From NCBI RefSeq assembly GCF_000935125.1, contig NZ_JRKI01000062.1:219558-283557 (forward strand): DNA of 64,000 bases, given 5' to 3'. The position numbers were made by a program, and so were the translations under genes. The notes beneath the pieces are model-generated. The model made no database searches, had not been told where the DNA came from, and was given only the letters and a program-made list of their open reading frames with translations. Every line of letters starts with the position of its first letter. Position 1 is the stretch's first letter. This document shows, one piece after another, positions 57,722 through 64,000 of this stretch. This stretch comes from Streptomyces natalensis ATCC 27448 (GTDB lineage: Bacteria; Actinomycetota; Actinomycetes; Streptomycetales; Streptomycetaceae).

Positions 57722-59036
57722 CCAGCGAAGGCGCGCCCTCTCCATCACGTCCATGCTCGTCGGCGTGCAGACCACGACCTTCATGATGGCCACGCGGGTC
57801 CTGGCCGCGCCAAGCCCCAGTCCGTCCCCCAAGGACAAGTGCGACCTCATCGTCGGCCCCGCCAGGGACTACTGCCAATCCGGCGACAAAGTCGGCTCCA
57901 CCACCCCCAAACTCCCCTCCACCAACCCCCTCGACAACAACCCCCTAGACCCCCTCACCTCCCTGGCCCAAGGCTGCGCCAAAGCCGCCTCCTGGATCAT
58001 CACCAAGCTCTCCGACGCCGTAAAAGCCACCTCCCAGGTCGACTTCACCAACGCCGCCTTCCTGCGCCAGTACGCCGTCGTCTTCGCCGCCTCCACCGTT
58101 CTGACGCTCGTCCTGTGGCTGCTCGCCGTCGCCAAGCGCGCCGTACGCGGGGTGCGGCTGACGGAGGCCATCAGCGAAGCGGTCGGGCTCCTCTGGCTGA
58201 CCGTCCTCGCCTCGGCCTTCACCCCCCTCATCCTGTACACCGTCGTCTCGGCCACCGACGCCGTCACCGAGGTCATCGCGAAGGGCACCGGCGCCCAGAC
58301 CGACACGTTCTTCGGCGCGTTCTCCCAGGCGCTCACCAAGGGGACGGATATCGGCGGCGGCCCGATCATGCTGATCGTCGTCTCGCTGGTGTCCGTGCTC
58401 GCCGCCGGCATCCTGTGGCTGGAACTCGTCGTCCGGGCCGCCCTGCTGTACGTCGGCGCCCTCCTCGGCACAGTCGTCTACGCCGGTCTGGTCGACAAGA
58501 ACATGTGGACGCACGTACGCCGCTGGGCGGGCGTCATGATCGCCGTGATCATGGTCAAACCGGTCATCGTGATAGTGCTCGGCATCGCCGGCGCGCTCTC
58601 CTCCGACAAGGGCCCCAACGCCTTCTCCGCCGTCGTCTCCGGCCTCGCCATCATCCTGCTCGCCATCTTCGCCAGCGCGATGATCTACCGCTTCGTCCCC
58701 GGCTTCGGCGACGAGATCGCCAACTCCCGCAACAACCGCATCATGCAGGGCGCCGAGAACAAGGCGGCCGCCGTCATCAGCTCCCCCGCCGCCCTCGTCT
58801 CCCAGGGCATCAAAACCCACAGCGCCCGCCGCTCCGACGACGGCGGAGGCGGGGGCGGCCAGAGCAGCGGCGGCCAGTCCCGCCCGGCCGACGCCGTGGC
58901 CGGCGGCGTCGCCGCGCACAGCACCCGCTCCGGTGGCGGCGCCCGGTCCGCCGCCCCCGCCCCCCGTACGAACCCCAAACCCGGTCCCAGCGGCAGCACC
59001 CGCACCGGCAAGACAGCAGGAGGTGACGGGCGTTGA
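57711..59036 (+). CDS. cmdD: Polytopic VirB6/TrbL-like membrane protein (cmdD position)
   Basis: A 441-residue protein. A hydrophobic N-terminal segment ends in VLAAPSPSPSP (signal-like), a Pro-rich exterior part follows, and then six or so membrane helices (FAASTVLTLVLWLLAVAKRA, LLWLTVLASAFTPLILYTVV, IMLIVVSLVSVLAAGILWLE, MIAVIMVKPVIVIVLGIAGA). The tail of about 90 residues is Gly/Ser/Pro-rich. This resembles VirB6/TrbL-type channel proteins. ATG 57711 has GGAGGG upstream and overlaps cmdE; the stop overlaps the cmdC TTG start. Confidence 0.78.
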   Translation: MRGNQRRRALSITSMLVGVQTTTFMMATRVLAAPSPSPSPKDKCDLIVGPARDYCQSGDKVGSTTPKLPSTNPLDNNPLDPLTSLAQGCAKAASWIITKLSDAVKATSQVDFTNAAFLRQYAVVFAASTVLTLVLWLLAVAKRAVRGVRLTEAISEAVGLLWLTVLASAFTPLILYTVVSATDAVTEVIAKGTGAQTDTFFGAFSQALTKGTDIGGGPIMLIVVSLVSVLAAGILWLELVVRAALLYVGALLGTVVYAGLVDKNMWTHVRRWAGVMIAVIMVKPVIVIVLGIAGALSSDKGPNAFSAVVSGLAIILLAIFASAMIYRFVPGFGDEIANSRNNRIMQGAENKAAAVISSPAALVSQGIKTHSARRSDDGGGGGGQSSGGQSRPADAVAGGVAAHSTRSGGGARSAAPAPRTNPKPGPSGSTRTGKTAGGDGR

Positions 59037-60595
59037 GTACGCACTCCCACCCGATCGCGCCCCGGCGCACCTATCTGATCGGGCGCGCCCGTCCCAACGC
59101 CATCGTCGGCAAGAACCGCGAAACCGGCGAGATCGCCCTGATCATCGCGGGCGCGTTCCTCGGCATGATGTGCGGCCTCCTGGTGCCCGTACTGCCCCTG
59201 CGCATCGCCACCCTCACCGGCTTCCCGCTGATCGGCCTCGCCGCCGTCTACATCCCGTACCGGGGCCGTACGTTCTACAGGTGGTTCGAGATCAACCGCA
59301 GCTATCGCCGTACGGTCCGCAGCGGCGCCGTCTACCGCTCCGCCGCCGCCGAGGCCGGCACCCGGCTCGACGGCCGGGAGATCGAGATCGGCCCGCCGCC
59401 CGGCATCGGCCGGATCAACTGGCTGTCCGCCCCCTTCGGCCCGGACGAGATCGCCGTCCTGCTGCACGCCGACCGCCGGACCGTGACCGCCGCCATCGAG
59501 ATCGAGGGACCGGGCGTCGGCCTGCGCGACAGCGAGGACCAGGAGGCGCTGGTCGACCGCTTCGGCACGCTCCTCAAGCACGTCGCCAACGGGGACGGCT
59601 TCGTCACCCGCCTCCAGATGCTGGCCCGTACGCTCCCGGCCGACCCCGACGCCCACGCCAAGGACGTCGCCCAGCGCGGCGACCGCAGCTCCCCGCGCTG
59701 GCTCCAGGATTCCTACGACCAGCTCCAGTCGATGGTCTCCACCTCCTCCGAACAGCACCGCGCCTATCTCGTCGCCTGCATGCACTACACCCGCGAACTG
59801 GCCGCCGAGGCCCACACCATGGCGCGCGCCGCCCGCACCCAGCGCGGCGGTCTGCTCGGCAAGAAGCTGGACCGCGACGCCGGTCTCGCCGTCGTCATGG
59901 CCCGCGAGCTGACCGATATCTGCGCCCGCCTGGCCGAGGCCGACATCCGCGTCCGCCAGCCCCTCGGCCAGGGCCGCCTCGCCTCCCTCGTGCACTCCAT
60001 GTACGACCCGGACCATCCCATCGACCACATCCAGGCCATGAGCAGGCGCAACACCTGGCCGGCCGAACTCGACGCCACCGAGCCCACCTATCTCCAGGCC
60101 AAGACCCGCGAGTCGACCACCCGCGCGCCCTGGTGCCACTCCACCGCCTGGATCAAGGAGTGGCCGCTGACCCCGGTGGGCGTCAACTTCCTGGCGCCGC
60201 TCCTGGTGCACACCCCGGACGTGATCCGTACGGTCGCCGTCTGCATGGACCTGGAGCCCACCGAGATCGCCATCGAGCGGATGCTGACGGAGAAGACGAA
60301 CGACGATGCCGAGGCCAGCCGCGCCGCCAAGATGAACCGCGTCGTCGACCCGCGCGACGTCGCCCATCACGGCCGCGTCGACCAGCGCGGCGAGGACCTG
60401 GCCTCCGGCGCCGCCGGCGTCAACCTCGTCGGCTACATCACCGTCTCCTCCCGCTCCCCGGAGGCCCTCGCCCGCGACAAGCGCACCATCCGCGCCTCCG
60501 CCGGCAAGTCCTACCTCAAGCTGGAATGGTGCGACCGCGAGCACCACCGGGCGTTCGTCAACACCCTGCCGTTCGCGACCGGGATCCGCCGCTAA
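59033..60595 (+). CDS. cmdC: SCO6880-type T4SS-associated membrane protein (cmdC position)
   Basis: A 520-residue protein. Two N-terminal membrane segments (IALIIAGAFLGMMCGLLVPV and IATLTGFPLIGLAAVYIPY) precede a large cytoplasmic domain with FGPDEIAVLLHADRRTVTAA and WIKEWPLTPVGVNFLAPLL. This is the SCO6880 family often encoded next to VirB4-like ATPases in actinobacterial conjugative elements; its start resembles VirB3/PrgI. The start is TTG 59033 with a full AGGAGGTGA SD, overlapping the cmdD stop (TTGA). Confidence 0.82.
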   Translation: MSTHSHPIAPRRTYLIGRARPNAIVGKNRETGEIALIIAGAFLGMMCGLLVPVLPLRIATLTGFPLIGLAAVYIPYRGRTFYRWFEINRSYRRTVRSGAVYRSAAAEAGTRLDGREIEIGPPPGIGRINWLSAPFGPDEIAVLLHADRRTVTAAIEIEGPGVGLRDSEDQEALVDRFGTLLKHVANGDGFVTRLQMLARTLPADPDAHAKDVAQRGDRSSPRWLQDSYDQLQSMVSTSSEQHRAYLVACMHYTRELAAEAHTMARAARTQRGGLLGKKLDRDAGLAVVMARELTDICARLAEADIRVRQPLGQGRLASLVHSMYDPDHPIDHIQAMSRRNTWPAELDATEPTYLQAKTRESTTRAPWCHSTAWIKEWPLTPVGVNFLAPLLVHTPDVIRTVAVCMDLEPTEIAIERMLTEKTNDDAEASRAAKMNRVVDPRDVAHHGRVDQRGEDLASGAAGVNLVGYITVSSRSPEALARDKRTIRASAGKSYLKLEWCDREHHRAFVNTLPFATGIRR

Positions 60596-60617
60596 GCCGC
60601 TGGGAGGCGCGTACGTC

Positions 60618-62144
60618 ATGGCCATGCTCGACCCGCTCGGTGCCCTCACCGACGCATTCACCAGCTTCCTGTTCGGGAAGGTGGAGACGACACGGCTGCC
60701 CGTACGCACCTCCACCGGCCAGGCCCAGGCGGTCTATCTGCCCACGGCCGCCCCGGGGCTCGGCGACTCCGGCGTGATCATCGGCCGCGAGGTCTACAGC
60801 GGCAAGGGCTATATCTACGACCCCTTCCAGCTGTACGGACAACAGCTCCCGGCACCCCACTGGCTGGTCCTCGGCGAATCCGGCAACGGCAAGTCCGCGC
60901 TGGAGAAGACATACGTCCTGCGCCAACTGCGCTTCCGCGACCGGCAGGTCGTCGTCCTGGACGCCCAGGGCGAGGACGGCGTCGGCGAATGGAACCTCAT
61001 CGCCCAGGAGCTGGGCATAACCCCCATCCGCCTGGACCCCACCGCCGCCCTCAACGGCGGCATCCGCCTCAACCCCCTCGACCCCTCCATCACCACCACC
61101 GGCCAGCTGGCCCTGCTCCGTACGATCATCGAGGTCGCCATGGGGCGCGGCCTGGACGAACGCTCCGGCTTCGCCCTCAAGGTCGCGCACGCCGCCGTCC
61201 TCAGCGACTTCCCCTCCACCGACGGCACTGACGGCACTGACGGCACTGACGGCACCGATGCCACAGAGGGCAACCGCGGCACCAAACCCCCCTCCCGCCG
61301 CCAGCCCGTCCTCACCGACATCGTCGAGCAACTGCGCCACCCGCAGGCGGAATCCGCCGAGGCCATGAACGTCGACATAGACGATGTACGGGCCTGGGGC
61401 CTGGACGTGGCGCTGGTGCTGGACCGGCTGGTCGACGGCGACCTGCGCGGTATGTTCGACGGCCCGACGACCGCGGGCATCGACCTCGATGCGCCCCTGA
61501 TCGTCTTCGACCTCTCGCACATCGACCGTAACTCCATCGCCATGCCGATCCTGATGGCCATCGTCGGCGTCTGGCTGGAGCACACCTGGATCCGTCCCGA
61601 CCGGAAGAAACGCATCTTCCTGGTCGAGGAGGCCTGGCACATCATCAACTCCCCCTTCGTTGCCCAGCTCTTCCAGCGTCTGCTCAAGTTCGGCCGCCGG
61701 CTCGGCCTGTCCTTCGTGGCCGTCGTCCACCACCTCAGCGATGTGGTCGACGGCGCGGCCGCCAAGGAGGCCGCGGCCATCCTCAAAATGGCCTCGACCC
61801 GCACCATCTACGCCCAGAAGGCCGACGAGGCCCGCGCCACCGGCCAGGTCCTCGGCCTGCCCCGCTGGGCGGTCGAGATCATCCCGACCCTCACCCCCGG
61901 TATCGCCGTCTGGGACGTCAACGGCAACGTCCAGGTCGTCAAACACCTCATCACCGAGGCCGAACGCCCGCTGGTCTACACCGACCGGGCGATGACCGAA
62001 GCCTCCGCCATGCCGACGGACGAGGCCCGCGCCCTCCAAGCCGCGGCCGACGCCGAGGCCGAGGCCCGCGCCGAAGCCATGGCGATGGAACGTCAGTTGC
62101 GCAACGGGCAATGGAGCGACGAGTCGAGCGAGACGGTGGCGTGA
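60618..62144 (+). CDS. cmdB: VirB4/TraE-like ATPase (cmdB position)
   Basis: A 508-residue RecA-like ATPase. Walker A is GESGNGKSA (residues 86-94), and the second acidic strand is VVVLDAQGEDG. The VirB4 segment MFDGPTTAGIDLDAPLIVFD precedes Walker B RIFLVEEAWHII (E337-E338-A-W340). Residues 201-218 are a TDG tandem repeat not expected in the fold. It lacks the usual VirB4 N-terminal domain, which the SCO6880-like CmdC may supply. In S. coelicolor CmdB is membrane-located and its ATP-binding motif is needed for function. Confidence 0.88.
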   Translation: MAMLDPLGALTDAFTSFLFGKVETTRLPVRTSTGQAQAVYLPTAAPGLGDSGVIIGREVYSGKGYIYDPFQLYGQQLPAPHWLVLGESGNGKSALEKTYVLRQLRFRDRQVVVLDAQGEDGVGEWNLIAQELGITPIRLDPTAALNGGIRLNPLDPSITTTGQLALLRTIIEVAMGRGLDERSGFALKVAHAAVLSDFPSTDGTDGTDGTDGTDATEGNRGTKPPSRRQPVLTDIVEQLRHPQAESAEAMNVDIDDVRAWGLDVALVLDRLVDGDLRGMFDGPTTAGIDLDAPLIVFDLSHIDRNSIAMPILMAIVGVWLEHTWIRPDRKKRIFLVEEAWHIINSPFVAQLFQRLLKFGRRLGLSFVAVVHHLSDVVDGAAAKEAAAILKMASTRTIYAQKADEARATGQVLGLPRWAVEIIPTLTPGIAVWDVNGNVQVVKHLITEAERPLVYTDRAMTEASAMPTDEARALQAAADAEAEARAEAMAMERQLRNGQWSDESSETVA

Positions 62145-63841
62145 CACGCGGATACGAGCCGGACCGAGGCCGCAACAGCTACGGCAGAAACGGCAGATAC
62201 GGCAGCTGGGACGATTGCGACGACAGGTCCGCTCGCGGCCGCGAACGCGGCATCCCCGACGCCCTGCTCATCGGTCTGCTGCTCTTCCTGCTCGGCCTGA
62301 CCCTGCTGGTGTGGACGGCGACCGGCCTGGCCGGCCTCCTGGCCCACGGCGCCTGGCCACAGGGTGTCTCCTACACCGGCACCCCGATCGCCCTGCGCCA
62401 TCTCGCACTCGCCCCACACGACCTGGCCGCCGCCTGGCCCGGCACCCCCCGAAACCAGCTCTCCGGATACGGCCTGTTCTGGGGCCTGTTCATCGGCCAG
62501 CTGATGGTGCTGCTCGTTCTGACCATCTTCACCCTGGGCACCATCACCCGCTATCGCGCCGTACGCGCCGCCCGTCGGCAGGCCGCCCGCGCCACGGCGG
62601 CCCCCGCCCCCGAACCCGCGCCGGCAACGCCACGCCCCGACGAATCGACACCGGCAATCCCCACACCTGCGCCACCCCCCACATCTCTCCAGAAACCCCC
62701 CGCCGCCGCGACCGGCACTCCCGCCCCGCCCGCCGGCGACCTACACCCCGCCCAACGGCCCGCCCCTGCACCGAATTCCCCGATTCCCCACAATCCGGCG
62801 GAACCGCTCGAACGGGTGAACGAGGCCGTAGCGGTCGATTCCCCGGCCCCCCTCGCAGCACTCTCACCGACCTCAATCACCGCACTTCAGCGCTCCCAAC
62901 CCGCCCTCCCCTGGCTCCACTTCACCGCGGACCGCACGGCCGCCCGCGCCGCCGCGGCCTCCGCCATCACCGCCGCCGAGGGCCCGCTGATCGTCGCCAC
63001 CACCGACCCCGCGCTCTGGTCCCAAACCAAGGACGCCCGCGCCAAACTCGGCCCCCTGCTGACGTACGACCCCACCCACCGCCTCGACACCCCCGCCCGG
63101 CTGCGCTGGTCCCCCACCACCGGCTGCGAGGAGATCGCCACCGCCACCACCCGCGCGGCCGCGCTGCTCGCACCCGTACGCCCCACGAGCACCCTGGATT
63201 CGGCCGTCGCGGACGCCGCCCAGACCCTCCTGCGCTGCTGGCTGCACGCCGCCGCCATCGACGGCCGCCCCTTCCGCCAGCTCCACCGCTGGACCCACGC
63301 CACAGGCACCGCACAAGAGCCCGTACGCATCCTGCGCACCAGCCCCAAGGCTTCCGCCGGTCAGGCCGGCGAGCTGGAATCCGCCCTCACCGCCCACCCC
63401 GAGCGCCGCGAGATGGCCAAGGAGTTGATCGGCCGCACCCTGGCCGCCCTCTCCTCGATCCACATCCGCGACGCCTGCAATCCTCCTCGAGCGGATTCCC
63501 TCATTCTCGAATCATTCCTTCATGAGGGGGGAACGCTCTACCTGGTAGGCGAACCCCTTGAGGACCCGCGTACCAACCCGGGTGCGATGCCTCTGCTCAC
63601 CGCACTCCTCTCGCACGTGGTCGAGCACGGCCGCCGCATGGCCGAACGGTCATCTGACGGTCGGCTCGACCCACCACTCACCCTGGTCCTGGACGACATC
63701 GCGGCCCTCGCCCCGCTGCCGGCCCTCCCCGACCTCCTGGCCACCGGCCCGACACGCGGCCTGCTGACCCTCGCCACCATGCGCTCCCAGGAACAGGCCC
63801 GCGCCCGCTGGCCCCACCAGCCGCTGCCCCTCATGACCTGA
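62141..63841 (+). CDS. cmdA: VirD4/TraG-like membrane protein without recognisable Walker A (cmdA position)
   Basis: A 566-residue protein. Two membrane segments (about 41-64 and 112-135) precede a Pro/Ala-rich linker (about 150-265) and a C-terminal domain like VirD4/TraG coupling proteins: PLIVATTDPALWSQTKDARA, LRWSPTTGCEEIATATTRAA and LTLVLDDIAALAPLPALPDL followed by LATGPTRGLLTLATMRSQEQ. I find no GxxGxGK[ST] before this, so it may not bind ATP normally. It ends shortly after RARWPHQPLPLMT. GTG 62141 overlaps the cmdB stop (GTGA). Confidence 0.8.
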   Translation: MTRGYEPDRGRNSYGRNGRYGSWDDCDDRSARGRERGIPDALLIGLLLFLLGLTLLVWTATGLAGLLAHGAWPQGVSYTGTPIALRHLALAPHDLAAAWPGTPRNQLSGYGLFWGLFIGQLMVLLVLTIFTLGTITRYRAVRAARRQAARATAAPAPEPAPATPRPDESTPAIPTPAPPPTSLQKPPAAATGTPAPPAGDLHPAQRPAPAPNSPIPHNPAEPLERVNEAVAVDSPAPLAALSPTSITALQRSQPALPWLHFTADRTAARAAAASAITAAEGPLIVATTDPALWSQTKDARAKLGPLLTYDPTHRLDTPARLRWSPTTGCEEIATATTRAAALLAPVRPTSTLDSAVADAAQTLLRCWLHAAAIDGRPFRQLHRWTHATGTAQEPVRILRTSPKASAGQAGELESALTAHPERREMAKELIGRTLAALSSIHIRDACNPPRADSLILESFLHEGGTLYLVGEPLEDPRTNPGAMPLLTALLSHVVEHGRRMAERSSDGRLDPPLTLVLDDIAALAPLPALPDLLATGPTRGLLTLATMRSQEQARARWPHQPLPLMT

Positions 63842-63894
63842 GCCGTACGCGGCCCGCCATCGCAGCACGCGCCGCAACTCCCCGATACACAATG

Positions 63895-63916
63895 CCCCGT
63901 TAACACAAAACGGGGT
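63895..63916 (+). terminator. Hairpin after cmdA
   Basis: CCCCGTTT / AAACGGGG, an 8-bp stem with a 6-nt loop, 53 bp after the cmdA stop. It may end the cmd transcript. Confidence 0.55.
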
Positions 63917-63924
63917 TAACGCAA

Positions 63925-63970
63925 AAACGCCTCGTTCCCCGAGTCGAAACTCGGGGAACGAGGCGTTTTC
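63925..63970 (-). terminator. rRNA operon terminator, 21-bp perfect stem
   Basis: Arms at 63925-63945 and 63950-63970 are exact complements ending in AAAA/TTTT, with a CGAA tetraloop. It lies just beyond the 5S rRNA 3' end on the minus strand and also blocks convergent transcription from cmdA. Confidence 0.88.
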
Positions 63971-63978
63971 TAAAGATT

Positions 63979-64000
63979 GTTCGGCGGCGTCCTACTCTCC
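63979..64000 (-). rRNA. rrf: 5S ribosomal RNA, 3' end only
   Basis: Read on the minus strand, the last bases are GGAGAGTAGGACGCCGCCGA then ACA, the conserved 3' end of bacterial 5S rRNA. The rest of the gene, and presumably the 23S and 16S genes, lie beyond the right edge. The exact 3' end is uncertain by 1-2 nt. Confidence 0.85.

Noticed and set aside
1..64000. tRNA genes, integrases, transposases and attachment sites
   Set aside because: None could be recognised; apart from the MITE-like element there is no sign of a mobile island despite the T4SS-like genes.

Overview
The window is high-GC actinobacterial DNA and almost certainly the chromosome of a Streptomyces species. The evidence is the very high G+C with GC-rich third codon positions, frequent GTG/TTG starts, and a set of families typical of that genus: GlnR, Nur, RsiG, CsoR, a SoxR-type box in front of an FMN reductase, SpoIIE-type phosphatases, NlpC/P60 endopeptidases and the Cmd differentiation cluster. 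There is no phage, integrase, transposase, CRISPR array or biosynthetic cluster. It is a conserved core-type region with a few small accessory pieces.

Layout. 0-5.6 kb: a cut-off WXG100-like protein with an EspC-like partner, a Q/P-rich protein, a phosphotransferase carrying a simple-repeat insertion, an NmrA-type reductase and a DUF2993 protein. 5.6-11 kb: a secretion-stress-type module (CssS/CssR-like two-component system plus an HtrA-like membrane protease), a LacI regulator and the nitrogen regulator GlnR. 11-15.3 kb: a repeat-rich spacer and a heterodimeric ABC exporter. 15.4-20.3 kb: a MoaD-like protein, two membrane proteins and a sulfur module (a short Cys-containing leader peptide, a thiosulfate sulfurtransferase, an SseC/DUF1416 protein and a nearby DsrE protein). 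20.5-27.4 kb: nitrobindin, a cobalamin-riboswitch-controlled ABC importer, Nur, YgfZ, Dtd and the WhiG anti-sigma factor RsiG. 27.4-37.4 kb: asparaginase, an Eis-like acetyltransferase, an ankyrin protein, an FMN reductase behind a SoxR-type promoter, a MITE-like repeat, small redox enzymes behind a MerR-type promoter, and a TetR-MFS operon with twin operators. 37.5-42.1 kb: an XRE, HbhA-like and DUF2516 trio, a SpoIIE phosphatase and an NlpC/P60 hydrolase. 42.3-48.4 kb: phosphate uptake (PHO box, pstSCAB, then convergent pit with a PhoU-like protein). 48.5-55.8 kb: CsoR, a lipoprotein, a Tat-type FAD oxidase lipoprotein, a PAP2 phosphatase, a transglycosylase-NlpC/P60 protein and small proteins. 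56.0-63.8 kb: a six-gene cluster matching cmdF to cmdA of S. coelicolor. The right edge enters the 3' end of a 5S rRNA gene on the minus strand.

The most interesting system is the 54-64 kb block. Each protein looks like a part of a type IV secretion/conjugation apparatus: VirB2-like, VirB8-like, VirB6/TrbL-like, SCO6880-type, VirB4-like and VirD4-like, with a VirB1-like muralytic protein close by. No relaxase is present and the VirD4-like member has no recognisable Walker A. The known cmd phenotype in S. coelicolor is defective sporulation and chromosome segregation, so this is probably a domesticated T4SS-like membrane machine. The other notable class is regulatory DNA: a cysteine-leader attenuator, a cobalamin riboswitch with an anti-SD platform, an 11-bp triple repeat at the HtrA promoter, SoxR-type and MerR-type 19-bp-spacer promoters, twin TetR palindromes, a PHO box, a CsoR operator and several apparently leaderless genes.
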